Origin: Ganoderma boninense
Lineage: Eukaryota > Basidiomycota > Agaricomycetes > Polyporales > Polyporaceae
Direction of reading: 5' to 3'
Length of the DNA: 64,000 nt
Assembly (NCBI GenBank): GCA_002900995.3
Contig: CM035311.1
Coordinates: forward strand, 2,232,001 to 2,296,000
The notes beneath the pieces were generated by a model that was not told where the DNA came from, did not search any database, and worked only from the letters and a program-made list of their open reading frames with translations. The position numbers were made by a program, and so were the translations under genes. Below are positions 49,003-61,745 of this stretch, in pieces (within the stretch, counting starts at the first letter, position 1; each line of letters starts with the position of its first letter).

Positions 49003-49415
49003 AAGTGATGTGTAATGACGTTCGTACGAACCATTTCATTTTCTTGGGAAGGATTATAGGTTATTCCTGGCCTGCTAACGATTAGTACGATGCATGTCTT
49101 GCCTGAATTCAGGGTTCTCTACTCTAGTTGTCACGTCATTGTCTACGAATACACGTTTCTACTGCAGCGTCCAATGTGCAACGCCGTCCACGGGCTGCTC
49201 GGTGCGCTCGCCTTCCCACCTGGTAGGGTCGTGTGGTCGATGTATGCCACTTCTGCTCGTGAGCACACGGATGTGGTCGTTAATTGGAAGTCCAACTCAT
49301 GATCGACTATGAATGAACACTATGATGAAACTACGAGTACATGTGTGGTATGCAAGGTCCGTGATAAAAACGTCTGAAACTGGGCTCGGGAAGATGGGAT
49401 GCTGCAGAGTGTCGT
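49003..49415. other. Convergent spacer between the transporter and POL3
   Basis: The spacer has 413 bp with the two 3' ends. No gene is seen. Confidence 0.45.
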
Positions 49416-52400
49416 CTACCAAAGCTCGCCCTCGAAACGGTCCAAGACAGCGTTTGCGTCTTCGACATCCTTTTGCGCCTTTTTTCTCATATAGAAGATC
49501 GGACAATCACGACTTGTGCACAAAACGTCCTGGAATTGACGGTCATGGTCCATTCAGCTTGCTGTCGAACCGGTAAGCCCGCATCACTGCTAACTGACCT
49601 GGTGCAAAGAACCCTGACAGCGCTGACATTGTGTCCACAGACGAGAGAATCGAACTTGTAGCTCGGAAGCAGAGGTGACTTGCTTTTGATACAGTTCGCC
49701 CAGCCTTGGTCTACAGTTGTTACAAACCGCGCCATCTGTGGAGATCAGTTAGCGCGATGACGGAAATGACCCATTGGAAGCTAGTCGTCCTCACTCTTGA
49801 TGCTATTGTTTGGACGAAGAGGCGTCTTGCACCCTAGGCATGTCACAGTCTTCACCGCAAACTTCATCAATCCACCAACCGTAGGCGTAGCAATCTGAAT
49901 TGTTCTTGTGTGATCTCCAGACACTGGTCGTGAAATCATGTCAACTGACTGAGCTTCACAGGATATCCAAAATACCACATACACAGCGAATTGGCCTTCT
50001 CTCCCAAGATGGGCTCGAAAATACGCATTAAAGGATTTGTCAGTTGATTTTCAAGGTAGTATTTGGTATCAATTGGGATATTGTTCTCCAAGACGTAGAT
50101 GGGGTCTTCAGACTTCTCGTAGGCGGCAGCGCCTGTCATATTATCGTCAGTATATTGAGATAAAGGATTAATGCAAAAGGCTTGCCCTTGATGCCCTTGA
50201 TAATGACGTATGCCACGCGGTCACCAAGGGCAGGAGCAGAACCTGCGTCTCGCTGCTTCATTCGCTCCGCCAGCTCTACATGGGCTTGTTTCGCGGCGTA
50301 GTCTACCAGACGTTGATCAATAACTAGCCTTGTGGGGCATCAACAGAAAGGACATACCAGCCTTGGCCAATGCTTTCGTAATCACCAGCTGCGACATATC
50401 GATCTTGTTCTGGAGGAGGTCTGAGATGACCTGCTTGACGTACTCCTCCGCTGCTTTTACGTCGCGGTCGATTAACATCTTGTGCAGACATGTCTCGATG
50501 ACAGTGGATACTAATCGGCAATTATCGCGACGAACAGTCTATAACATACCAAGGTTAGACTTAGTGCAGTGGCGACGTGCTGAGTATCCTCACCTCGATG
50601 CCCTTGGTGTCCATCTTGTCATACTTCTCTGGTCGTGTCCAATACAACCCGGCATAGCGCTTCTTGCTGATCAAAAGATACGGGAAATAGACCTTTTCGA
50701 ACTCGAGGTTGATTGGCTTGATAAACTTTGCTGTCACAAAGTCCGCGGCCTCGCTTCCTTGAACACCGCCAGGAGGTGTCAGAGCTCACCGACGACCAGA
50801 GTAGGGACACCGAGACTAACCTAATCGCATGACAGTGGGCAAATCCGTTGGACCAAACCTCACCATGACCGAATCCGTGTCACCGTAAATAACCATTGCA
50901 TCATGACTGTGTCCGTTAGCAATGCAGTACTCGGCTTCGACCTCTTGTTTGGTCTTTTCGATCATCTGACGGCCGTATGCGGTAACGCTGGACGAGATAG
51001 GCAGACACGGCAACTTCCCAATGGTTGCGCCCGTGAAGCCGTATACAGAATTTGCACTGATCTGTGCCAGTATCAGTAATACTCTTTGGTGCAGGTATCA
51101 ATCGCACCTTCAATGCGAGCTGTCGGCCGTCGAGTACTGCTCGCTTGAATGGGTCAGTTTCCTTCTTCAGGTCCGCCTTCGCCCGCTTCCGCGCGCTGAT
51201 GAGGTCCTCGAGAATGGTAGGCAATAGGCCCTTCCTCTTCGACGATTTGGCAAACAGGTCTGCAGCGCAGGTTAGACATCACCACATGGACGATCATGCC
51301 CACGCACCATTGTTAGGGGTCTGGATGTAGTCCACATCCTTAACCAGACCTAGGCGGTCCACGGTGACCTTATCAAGTAACGTCGTGTAGCACAGGTTGT
51401 GCGCCATCATGATCGAGGGATACAGAGAACTGAAATCTAGTGTCGCAATGGGCACGTCGTAAAACCCCTTCTTAGGTTCAATGACAGTAGCACCCTCGTA
51501 TTGCTCGTCCGACCCTGACAGCATTGCGATGAGAAAGCGGCTGAGATGTAAACAAAGAAATTCCTACCTTCACCCTTAAGGGCGGGTACGACATAGCCGT
51601 CATCGTTGGCCTTGCGGAACAGCTGAGAGAGGACCTTGATGGATTGACCACGGGCCAGGAGATAGTTGAAGGGCACACCCGTTACACGGGCCATTTCTGT
51701 GTAGTTGATGAAGCACATCAGCTTGTCCATCAACCGCTGAGGGAGGTAGGCATCCTGTTCATCGACTTGTCAAAAGGTGCTTGCACTCGAGCGATAGAGG
51801 GTGCAAACCTTCAAACAGTAGACTGCCAAACGTCTCCGCGACTCGGGGGTACCGTTCTGCAGGTCGGTGATGACCGAGTGGTGCACATCCTCCTTTTGCT
51901 CCCCGAGGAATTGCGCACAAACCGAATTGAGCGTATAGCTGCGCAGCTTGTACTCGCGCTGCATGTATTGCAGGATATCGATCTGAAGCCGACCGTCCAG
52001 CGCCGTGTCTTTCGAGTCGCGCTGCCCAAAAGCCTTTGACGAGAAGTGTGTGTCCTTCGTCACGGATTGCTTGCCTGGATAATGTCCATGGCGATTATCA
52101 ATGCTATCCAAAGGGCAACAAAGGGCGAAGAAAGCCCACCCGTGATCCGGCCGAGGTAAGGAAACTTGGTCACCTTGAGGGCTTTTGCCCGGTCAAGCAG
52201 ATACGGCAAATCGAAATTGGAAATGTTGTATCCAATGGCGACATCCGGATCAACCTCCTCGACAAAATCTCGCCATTGCATGAGGAGCTCCGTCTCATCG
52301 GAGAAGGACTTGACTTGTGAGCCAACAATGTGCGCACAGGTGTTGAGTGTGAAGACGTTCCTGATGAACGGTTTCGTGTCCCCTTTTCTGTAATGAGTTA

Positions 52401-53717
52401 CAGTGCAGCGGAACAAAAGGGTGGGGAACAACCTTGTCGAGTAACCATATTTGCGATCTGAATGACCGGATCGATATTTGCCTCGGGAAAGATGCCCTTA
52501 CGGCCGGCACATTCAATATCAAAACTCAGGATTCGGAGCGGCGCTGTCTTCGACCATTGACCATCCGGAGCGTGCGAGATGAAGTCGTTCCACCTAAACA
52601 CGCAGTCAAATAAGAGTGAAGCTCTAATAATGACGGTTGCTTTTCTTCCATGCCTACCGTACAGAGAGTTCGATTTGGCAATGGGACTTCTTCGCTTTGC
52701 CCTGGAGGATGGTGTACTTGCCAGCGGGAACTTCGATCCAATTCATTCCAACGACCTAAAGCCTTGATAAATGGAGAACGTCACTGGATAGAGGTGAGAA
52801 ACAGACTCTGGTATCAATCATGAAGCGGAGAGTATAGGCGATGTTGCTTTCAAAAGTGGCGACTTCTGTCTCGAAGAAACCATCAAACCTGCATTCTCCC
52901 CGCTCAAAGAGGCGTGGAAGAATCAAAAAGCAAAAACGTCAGGCAGAAGGAAATCGCAAAATTAGATAAAGACGTATCTCGGACTTTGGGAAGACTCCTT
53001 TGGTCGGTGAGAGTAATTTTGATGAAGCTAACCCAGTCGTCTCCTCGGTACCCCCAGAGGCTGCGCTTTGTGGAGATCTCAACGTCACGCACGGTGGTAT
53101 AACTGAAGATATTCTGCGGGGCGGTCAGAGTTGTGAGGTTGGAAGGATGACGAAGACGGACATTGATGTGATGTTGGAGACGAGTGGTGTCATCGTTGTC
53201 AAAGCCTCTTGGAGTGGCAACGTAGAAGTAAGGGAGGAAGTCGGTGACATGGGCGAGGACACTGTGGCCAACCTAGGGCAGAAAAAGTCTCGCACACACT
53301 CTGGGGAGAATGCAACGTGAGAGGCCCGCACCTCGGTGACACCAAACATTCGAAGGGTGGTGTTCCCTGTTTGCTGATCTACCGAGTCCTCGATTTCAAT
53401 CTGCTGGAAAACTGGAGGTCATTCGAGACTTGTTGCTACTAGCAGGAGTAGCCAGAAAGGCTCGCCTATGCTGTCGCGCTGAACGTCGATGTGGGGGAGA
53501 TGTGGACGCGCCCAGCAGTCAGCACCACCCTCTGCATCTGAAAGACAGTTAGTTGAGAAATTGGACGCGAGGGAGAATAAGAGGACGGACCTCTGGATTC
53601 ACTGGCATCGCCCTTGAGTCGCTCGAGGACATCAGCGAAGGATGATTGGCTTGGATGAGAATTTGAGGGGCCTATGGGGGCAACTCTGCGTTTCTTTGAG
53701 GCAGGCTGGGAGTCCAT
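49416..53717 (-). CDS. POL3: DNA polymerase delta catalytic subunit
   Basis: Twenty exons join in phase to 1075 residues, near the family length of about 1100. Minus-strand ends: 53717-53591, 53537-53466, 53411-53332, 53272-52978, 52913-52807, 52755-52658, 52593-52433, 52382-52140, 52074-51809, 51754-51568, 51514-51308, 51259-51108, 51061-50821, 50757-50594, 50538-50358, 50302-50186, 50132-49983, 49923-49795, 49735-49599, 49529-49416. Visible motifs: exonuclease [10 protein letters not shown] and [14 protein letters not shown]; polymerase [25 protein letters not shown] and [10 protein letters not shown]; CysA (CLGCKTPL, then VCNNC) and the CysB iron-sulfur site ([20 protein letters not shown]). 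It is the lagging-strand replicase. Introns 2 and 16 appear to be GC-AG and intron 4 AT-AC. It is divergent from VMS1. Confidence 0.95.
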
Positions 53718-54310
53718 GTTAAGCTTGAAGCTAGTGTCGCTGTGAATGGAGGCGGGAGGTGGTGAGGGGTGCGGGAACGGGTGAGGAGAGGGGCACGGAC
53801 CCGCCATGGAAAGGAATGTTCTCCTTGGAGGAGGGGGACACGGTGGCCATCTTGGGGTGCTGTGGCACGCGATAGGACGCGTCGAGGGCGAGCAGGCGGA
53901 CGGTGGACGCGCAGACAGCGACGATGAGAGCGAGCAAGACCCCGTCCCAGCCTCAGCCTGCCACACGCGCCTCCCGTGACGCGACGCGCTTGGTCTTGTT
54001 TGCGTTGTGGCGTCGCGTGCCGACTGCTGCAGCCCGAGCCCCAGCAATCCCCTCGATCGTTGCGGCATCTTTCGCCCTCGTTGCCTCTCGTTCGCGCATC
54101 TGTAGCGATAGCCTCGGCTCATATCCCTTCCTCCGCGCTGTCCCTAGTCCCTATATTATTCACGCGCTGCCCCGCCATAGTCACTGTGAGTCCATCTCCT
54201 CCCGAGCCGCACGCTGTGCACCGACAGAGTCATCTTCTCCCCGATATCTTAAGACCTCCAACGCGCTCACTTCATGCCCTCATTCTTCCATCCAGTTTGT
54301 ATCCTTAGCA
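53718..54310. promoter_or_regulatory. Bidirectional promoter region of POL3 and VMS1
   Basis: 593 bp between divergent start codons, GC-rich with CpGs retained. It contains ACGCGT-like and ACGCG motifs near 53500-53985 (for example GACGCGACGCGCTTGG near 53977). MCB-type ACGCGT/ACGCG motifs are known at DNA-replication genes in fungi; binding here is inference. Confidence 0.4.
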
Positions 54311-56555
54311 ATGTCCCAACACTATCAATACCATCTCTTCTCTCTCTCCCGAGACCTTCTCGATACCCTCATTCCCCGAAATGTTCTTGCCCAGCCACCT
54401 CAACCTTCCCCCGCCCCAACCTCTGAAACGCCGTCTCCTCTACCACTGCTCGCTCCTGGCAGCCGTGCTTGCAACATATGCCTCGGATCAACCTTCGTCG
54501 ACGTCGACGACCAGCGCGCCCACTTCCGTTCCGATTGGCACCGCTACAATGTCAAAGTTCGTCTCAACGGCCACGACCCTGTCACCGAGGCGCATTTCGC
54601 CCAGTTGGTTGACGGTGCGTTGCCCGTCCCCCCATCGAAATCTATCTCATTGAGGATTTCTTAGCTCTTGATGACTCCATCTCTGGTTCCGCCTCTTCAT
54701 CGGATGGCGAGTCCGACGACGATGCTGTCGCCGCGCTCATCAACAAGACCCGCAAACTCTCCCGGCCCTCTTCTCCTGACACCGTCCCGCTCACGATGCC
54801 GCAAATGCCTCTCGTTTGGTTCCATTCCCCCCCTTCCACTCAAATCGGTGTCTATCGAACCATATTCTCCCTCGCCGCCTCCCCGTCAGATTACCTTGCG
54901 GATCTGAAACAAATGCAATCTGGCGGCGATCATGGACGGACGTGGGCCATGTTTATGACTGCAGGTGGTCACTTTGCCGGTGCCATCGTGCGCGTAAAGC
55001 GACCGGATGACGACAACGACGATCCGGGCCTCACTAAGAGAGGTAAACTCAAGCGGTCCAAGCCTGACGTCGAGGTCCTCAAGCATAAGACCTTCCATCG
55101 CTATACTAGTGCGTTGCTTCTTCATGGCAAAGGGCTGTTCTCGCTCATACAATGTTTCTAGCCCGTCGAAAGCAGGGTGGGTCACAGTCGATAAATGATA
55201 ATGCGAAGAGCAAAGCTGTTAGTGCCGGCGCGATGCTTCGTCGCTACGGTGAACAGGCACTACGAGACGTTTGTTTTCTATGTATTGGTGTTAGCTCCGA
55301 GATGTTGACCAATCTTCAGGATATCCGTAATCTCCTCAAAGATTGGGCAGACGAAATTCATGACTGCGAACGTATTTTTATTCGTGCGAGTGTGTCTAAT
55401 CGCCGCATCTTCCTCGATTATGAGGATGCTGTTATAGAGAAAGGTATATCCAACAGTGACACTGTGCAACCATTTTTGTTCATGAAAATACGGCAGGAGA
55501 CGAAAGACTTCGAGGATTCCCCTTCCCGACACGGCGTCCGGTACGCACACCTTCTCGTATCGTTCGTGCTAGATCCTGACCACTATTAGACGCAAGCGGA
55601 ACTGAACCGTTGCCTTCAAGAACTCACACGAGTCAAGATCTCACACCTCACCGAAGAGGCTCTCCGTGCCCAGGACGAAGCTATCCTCGCCTCTCTTCCG
55701 AAACCGAAGCCTCAATCTGCCCCTGCATCACACCCCGAAGTTGTGAAGCAAAAGGAGAAGTCGACAGTCCCACAACTGTCTCCCGAGGAAGAGCTGATTC
55801 GTGACAAGTGGACTCGGCTCCTCGACATGATCAAGCGCGGCCGTCTCGATGCCCTCAAAACTTTCTGGGAGCGCGAAGGTCCAACACTTGGGGGTATCAA
55901 TGCCAATGTGCCCGAATGGGTAGATGAGAAAAGCGGTACTCTCCTTCAGGTCGCTGCGCATGCCGGCCAGGAAGATGTCACACAGTGGATCTTGGAAGAC
56001 CTCCGTGCAGACCCTACGCTCGACGTACCATCCACCGGTGCGAGCTCGTTGGCCGACGAATCTGGGGTCGAATCAGACTCAGACGCGCCCCGTCTGCCCC
56101 GCGGGGGTACAGGGAGGCGGACAGCATATGACCTCGCACGCACGAAGGCCGTCCGCAACGTCTTCCGTCGTGCGGCTGCGGCGCATCCTGGCTGGTGGGA
56201 TTGGCTCGGACACGACGACGGAGCTCGCGTTCCGAGCGTGCTCAGCACAGAGATGGAAGAGGGGCGCGATGAGAGGAAGAAGGCGCGGCGGAAGGGACTG
56301 AAGGAGAAGCTGAAGGAGCGCGAGGTGCGGGAGAAGGAGAGGGAGGCTATGACGCCGTCGCCCCCAACACATTCCGCGCTGGAGATGCAACGGCCAAAGG
56401 AGCCAGCGTACAATGGCCCTAGGAAACTTGGAGGAGCATCAGGAGGGGCTGAGAGCGTAGCTGGTCTGACGCCTGAAATGAGAGCGAAGATCGAACGGGA
56501 GAGGAGAGCACGCGCTGCGGAAGCGCGACTCAAGGCTCTCGGAGGTGGTCGCTGA
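54311..56555 (+). CDS. VMS1: VMS1/ANKZF1-type peptidyl-tRNA hydrolase of ribosome quality control
   Basis: Six exons (54311-54614, 54665-55108, 55162-55268, 55320-55443, 55497-55540, 55590-56555) give 662 residues. In order: an N-terminal C2H2 finger (CNICLGSTF, then HFRSDWHRYNVK); a VLRF1 release-factor-like domain with FMTAGGHFAGAIV, HKTFHRYTTRRKQGGSQS (candidate catalytic Gln258), RYGEQALRD and IFIRASVSNRRIF; FPFPTRRPTQAELNRC; an ankyrin region (SGTLLQVAAHAGQEDVTQWI, then RRTAYDLA); a basic coiled coil; and a C-terminal VCP/Cdc48-interacting motif (RRARAAEARLKAL). Vms1 frees stalled nascent chains from tRNA on 60S subunits and can act near mitochondria. All expected domains are present. 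Confidence 0.93.
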
Positions 56556-56831
56556 ACGCTGTGTTCCTCTAGGCTCTTGGCGGGGTTATCTCGCTACAGT
56601 ATATGAACTATCGTGCGGTCATGCATCTTTAACTTGCCATTGTCGACTTCATCGTCTCGTTTGGACATTTGCGCGCGCAGCCCACGTACCACGTGACTGG
56701 CAAAAATCTAAAAGCGATCCTGATTGAGGATGCCGACGCACTGCGGCGCGGGTTGGTGAAGTTGTGGACACATTTACACCGTGTCGTCCATCCGCAACAA
56801 CGACACACTGTCCTCCATACTCGCTCTTGCT

Positions 56832-57938
56832 ATGGACTCCGCCATATTAGCAAACAGGCCAATGAAGAAACTGGTGCTGTTCGATGTTGACGACACCTTG
56901 ACTGCTCCCCGCCAAGTATGTCCTTGTGCAATGCCCGCAGTCGCCACCCGTCATTGTTCCAAATCTTCAGCCGATCACCCCAGAGATGACAGACCTTCTC
57001 CGCACACTGCGCAAGAAGGTTGCTATCGGCGTCGTTAGCGGGTCTGACTTCGTCAAGATCTCAGAACAACTCTCCCCCCGAGGCTCCAAAGGTGCGACTC
57101 TGCGCTCTGTTCCTGCCCGTGCGTCTAAACACCTTTTCATATGTCCACCTAGTGATTGATGAGTTCGACTTCACGTTCGGGGAGAATGGCTTGACGGCAT
57201 ACAAGCTGGGCCAACAGCTACCTTCACAGTCTTTCATCAAATTCATCGGAGAGGACCGATACAAGACCCTCGCCAACTTTATCCTGCACTACATCGCTGA
57301 CCTGGATATCCCCATCAAGCGGTACGCGATTTCCCAAGATCAGTCTCACTTAATGGCTGGATAGTGCATTGCAGGGGTACGTTCATTGAGTTCCGCAACG
57401 GAATGATCAATGTGAGCCCCATGGGACGGAACGCCACGTGAGTTAAGTTCCTCCCCATTGTGCCTATCCTTATATTGAACCTCGAACCGTGTAGAAATCA
57501 AGAACGGAAAGATTTCGAGGCTTACGATAACGTACTTCTAATTTTCTTTACCCTTTGCGGCATAGAAGACTAATGACAGTTCCAGCAACACCGTATACGC
57601 GCTGCCTTCGTGGAAGTGCTTCGAGAGAAGTTCTCCGACTACGGCCTCACGTTCTCAATAGGCGGCAAGATCTCCTTTGACGTCTTTCCCAACGGATGGG
57701 ACAAAACATTCTGTTTGCAGCATGTCGCAGATGAACAATTCGAGGAAATCCACTTCTTCGGAGATAGCACTCACAAGGTCCATTCTCTCAGACTGTTTCC
57801 AGTGGCTCTGTCGCTGACTGTATACTGAGATAGGGTGGAAATGACCATGAGATTTACTCGGACCCTCGAACCATCGGGCACTCTGTAAAGAATCCAGGCG
57901 ATACAATGCAGCGCTTGAAAGAGCTCTTCGACTTGTGA
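56832..57938 (+). CDS. SEC53: Phosphomannomutase (SEC53/PMM family)
   Basis: Seven exons (56832-56915, 56971-57091, 57153-57321, 57375-57437, 57495-57531, 57586-57777, 57834-57938) give 256 residues, close to yeast Sec53 (254). The HAD-type nucleophile motif DVDDTLT (Asp18) is followed by [66 protein letters not shown] and [13 protein letters not shown]. It converts mannose-6-phosphate to mannose-1-phosphate in the cytosol, feeding GDP-mannose for glycosylation and GPI anchors. A second in-frame ATG at 56862 would remove ten residues. The exon-2/3 join (57091 to 57153) gives a slightly unusual sequence before ENGL. Confidence 0.93.
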
Positions 57939-58439
57939 ATTTATATCATTGGAGACTATTAGTTGACGACATATATTGCATTTCTTGGTACTATGTTGAA
58001 TTGATGTTGCTAGAGGTAGATTCGCAGACTGTACATTACAATTTGAATGAACAAAGGCAATTTGCGATTGAAGCGGGTAAAGTCATGGCAGGTGGCTGGA
58101 ATATTGGGAATGTCGTTCTAGCGCTGACTGCATTAATTAGCTGAATGTGTCATTGAGGTAGGGTTACACAAAATATTTTCCTCAGTTGCTCCGCTTGAAA
58201 TGTTTCATTCCCGATCTTCTGAATGGGCACGTTATTGTAGCGGAGTATGAAATAACCAATATATGTCACAACTCAGAATCAAAAATTTGTTCTAACCCTA
58301 GCAATTATTCAATATGTGAACCACCCATACTTGGAGTTCTGTTCTTTTGCACAGCTGCCAATCCAAACCCTTTCCAACTCTCCATCTTGTGCTCTTTCTT
58401 CCATCCTTCTATTTCTGTGACCTTGCACACATTTAGAGC
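57939..58439. other. Intergenic region, AT-rich
   Basis: About 500 bp holding the SEC53 3' end and promoter of the next gene. CpG becomes scarce after about 58260. No feature is recognised. Confidence 0.4.
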
Positions 58440-59723
58440 ATGTCTCAAATGTTGATGCCTTCAGGAAGCGCTCTTCCCATCAATATTCCTACTCTTGCCC
58501 ATGCTGTTGATTTGGCCAAGGAAGTTGTTCAATCAACACCTCGAATTCTCTGTGAATGGAGCCGCTGTAATACTGAACTGAACAGCTGGAAGTCTCTCCA
58601 AGAGGTGTGTTTATGAATTTTATTCATAGCAAGGGAGATGCACTTTTTGTGTCCACATAAACCACACCTTTAATCAGAAGCGCTAAAGTGCAAAGACTGG
58701 CAGCTCTCTTTTCCAAGTCCATCTAATACATCTGCGGTCCTAATTTTGCAGCATCTACAGCTGTGCTAGTCTCAGAGCATTGTTTACAGCTGGCTGAATA
58801 TTGTTGCTTTTATTATTGTTCAGCACTTACATCAACATTGCCAGCAACAAGGGCACTCTTTTAGCAGTCAGGTATACTAGCTGTTTACAATTCAATCCCA
58901 TGGTCATGCAACTGACTGATGACATTGGTCATAGGGACCCTGGGAGTGCAAGATCAACAAATGTGCTGGAAGATACCACACTACTCTTGCAGATCTCCAG
59001 CAACACATTGATCTGAGCCACTTGTCAAGACTGAATCTCCCATGCCTGGTAATAGGTAAGGACCATTCATATCACAAGGGACCTGATGAAGCTGAAAGAC
59101 CATTACCAGGGTGTGCTAAAACTTTCCGGTCTGGAGGCGGGTTGCCTGAGCATTTGCGGACAGCCCATCCCGAGGTGTTACAGCCAAACAATGCGAGCGG
59201 TCCAAGTTCGAGTTCCTTTCGACCACTTCGGCGTCCATGTGCACCACAAAGAAGAGACATCGCGCCGCTTCCATCGCATCCTGTGCCCGTATACATGCTG
59301 TTGTGCTCAACCGTCCGTCCAGCGCCACGGGGAAAGACGCCGACAGCTTCTCAAACGAACGGCCGGAAGTGGAGGCGGATGCACGCTAAGGCAGCCGCTG
59401 CTGAAGAGGAGGAAGAAGAGGAGCCAGCGATACCACTCCCTGATCTTCCGCCCGTCGATCTGCGTGGGAACCCCGTGGTTTTGGACTACGTTGTGCGGAT
59501 GAAACCACCAGAAGGTTGGAAGCAAATGTCGCGGCCCCAACAAGTAGTACACCCTCCGGTGCCCGAGAAGCCGCCACGACCGAGCATTGGATACGACGCG
59601 TTCGCCGCGCGTTTCGAACGGCTCGAACAGGCGGGCCTGATGGACGGGACTGGAAATTGGCCGGAGGAGGGGTGGGAGGATAGCTCTAGAGCTGATAATA
59701 CCAAGGGGCCTGGCGGGCAGTAG
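58440..59723 (+). CDS. C2H2-like zinc-finger protein, function unknown
   Basis: Three exons (58440-58604, 58824-58871, 58935-59723) give 333 residues. Finger 1 is CEWSRCNTELNSWKSLQE joined across intron 1 to HLHQHC. Finger 2 is CKINKC with HIDLSH. A third, atypical finger follows (GCAKTFRSGGGLPEHLRTAH). The C-terminal part is Pro- and Glu-rich and includes PVVLDYVVRMKPPEGW, and the protein ends KGPGGQ. The family is probably a fungal transcription or chromatin regulator; no target can be inferred. Intron 1 is long for this genome (219 bp). The region up to about 59125 is CpG-poor, while the rest of exon 3 is CpG-rich, an abrupt change inside one gene. Confidence 0.7.
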
Positions 59724-59934
59724 AATTTATGGGGACGAACACAAGGACTCTCGTTCCGTCGTGGCATTTGTCGATCCTGCTTTGTAGACCCACTGCTCTG
59801 CGTTTCTGTTCTGCCTTGTGCCGTGTTCGAACCCTGGACGTTTCGGGCGCTTGCGGAGAGGCGCGTAACAGACAGGACGCGTCTTGGCTGCGGCTCGGAC
59901 GCGTCCTGGCTCGACTCTCTTCCACTCCCGCCCA

Positions 59935-61745
59935 ATGAGCAACAACAGCTTTCGCGACTCTACTGTCGTCATCATCGAGACCGGGCGCACTGCCGTGCGT
60001 GCTGGCCAAGGTCTTCATGATCTTCTCCGTTTACCCACCGTCGTACGTCGTCTTCTCTGCCGCTCATGGAGCGCGACAGGTCTCAAGCTAGCACTTTGTA
60101 GGACATCCCTGCCCGAGTTGGCCTTAGACGAGCTCTTGTTTCACCCAATGGCAATATCTGTGTGTCACGTCCTTGCGCATCTCCAACAACAGTGCACCTA
60201 TACTTATGTGACGCTATGCAGACCCATCCACATCGACCGCCCCACTGGCTGTCAAGGTAACTGACTACCTCGTCGGCTCACAACTCGACGAGGCTCTGGC
60301 TACTGGACAAGACATTGTTGTCTCATGGCCATTTGAAGAAGGCGATATCTCTGACTACACGCAAGCCGAGGCTCTGTGGTACGCACCTTTTTCGTCATTT
60401 TCCATTCCATCCATGCACATATGCGCATCCCCTGCCACATCCAGGAAGTATGTCCTATTCTCCGAGCTGAAGCTTCGCCGCGCACAAATGGAGTCCCCCG
60501 TTATGCTCTCTATTGCCCCCGGTCTCTCGCGCGATGCATACGAACGCGTCTGCCAGATCTTTTTCGAACGATTCAACGTCGCCGGCTTTGCTATCCTCGA
60601 CCGTCCCATGGCCCAGTTCTACTCCGCCATCTCCGGCTTGCAGCTCAGTGGCGTCGTGGTGGACATCGACCAAGATTACACAGACGTCGCGCCAATATAC
60701 GACGGTTTCGTCGTACACACCGCTCAAGCACGAGTTCCATTAGGCTCGAGCGATTGTCTAGCCTACCTCGCGCACCTCTTACGGTCAAACACCTCTGTCA
60801 TGGCTGCCCTCTCCCCTCCAGATAATCCCCCACCTCCCGAAGCACTACAAGAATCCCTCTTCGAACTGGCGAGGCACGTTTGGCAAAGTGATCTGGTGAA
60901 GGTCCTGACGGAGGGCGAGGCAGCGCGTGACCTTGAGGACGAAGGGGTCACAGACATCGCTGCTATTGTCGTTGCAGGCAAAGAACGTGCGGTCATCGAG
61001 AGCGGGATGAAGCGGCGCCAAAACGCGAAGGCCCAGCCTGCAGAACAAGCCCGCGCAAAGGAGATTGAGGCCCTCGACCTCGTCACGACAGAATTTAGAG
61101 GCCTGGAGCTCACGCTTGGCAAGGAGCGTCATCGCTTCTGCGAACCGCTATTCGACCCGACACTGCTCGACGGTATCCCGGGTGTCCGCGAGAAGGGGCA
61201 CAAAGACCTCCGACGATCGGTGCAGAGCGTCATTGGGGACGCTGTGGGACAGACGGACATCGATCAACGGGCGTACATATGGCAGGGCTTGTTTGTGACC
61301 GGGGAAATTACGAACCATATCAAGGGTGGGTAGCGTTTGCGTTATGCTTGCGACATCTACAAGATGTCTCCGTACCGCTGGGCTGACCGATCTTTTCCGA
61401 CCAGGCCTCGGAACTGCTCTGTCAGGCCGGCTGGCCCCATACATTTTGAGCGCACCTGACGTTCAGAACAACGAGGTGCAGCCGCGGACCATCCGAACGC
61501 TGAGAGTGCCAGACTACTTCGCTGAGTACCGGGACAAGGGTGACGGTCTTGCGGGCTTCCTCGGGACAAGCATCATTGCGAAAGTGAGCGAATCCATCTA
61601 ATGTATTCATTCGCCCACCGTTGACCGTTTTGTGGATATCTAGCTGGCTTTCAATGACTCAGCAGGAAAAAATTATGTTTCAAAAGCCGACTACGTGTCG
61701 AAAGGACCTCGTATTGTACTTGGAATGTCACCATCTTTGTTGTAG
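59935..61745 (+). CDS. ARP9: Actin-related protein, ARP9-like (chromatin-remodelling subunit)
   Basis: Six exons (59935-60042, 60102-60159, 60222-60378, 60445-61325, 61405-61583, 61644-61745) give 494 residues. The actin fold is recognisable: an N-terminal phosphate-1-like strand (VVIIETGRTAVRAGQG), PARVGLR, SWPFEEGDI in the subdomain-2 area, the middle segment SGVVVDIDQDYTDVAPIYDG and the C-terminal KADYVSKGPRIV. The nucleotide-binding sites are weakened, as in Arp7/Arp9-type proteins, and an inserted helical region (about residues 270-350) is present. Arp9 pairs with a second ARP on SWI/SNF and RSC remodelers in yeast. Assignment to ARP9 rather than another divergent nuclear ARP is by overall resemblance. 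Confidence 0.78.

Noticed and set aside
59049..59078. 30-bp intron in the zinc-finger gene
   Set aside because: It is too short for the introns of this genome and the frame is open through it, so exon 3 is kept continuous.
59815..59845. GTTCGAACCC resembles a tRNA T-loop
   Set aside because: The bases on both sides do not form a T-stem, and no acceptor or anticodon arm is found at the expected distance.
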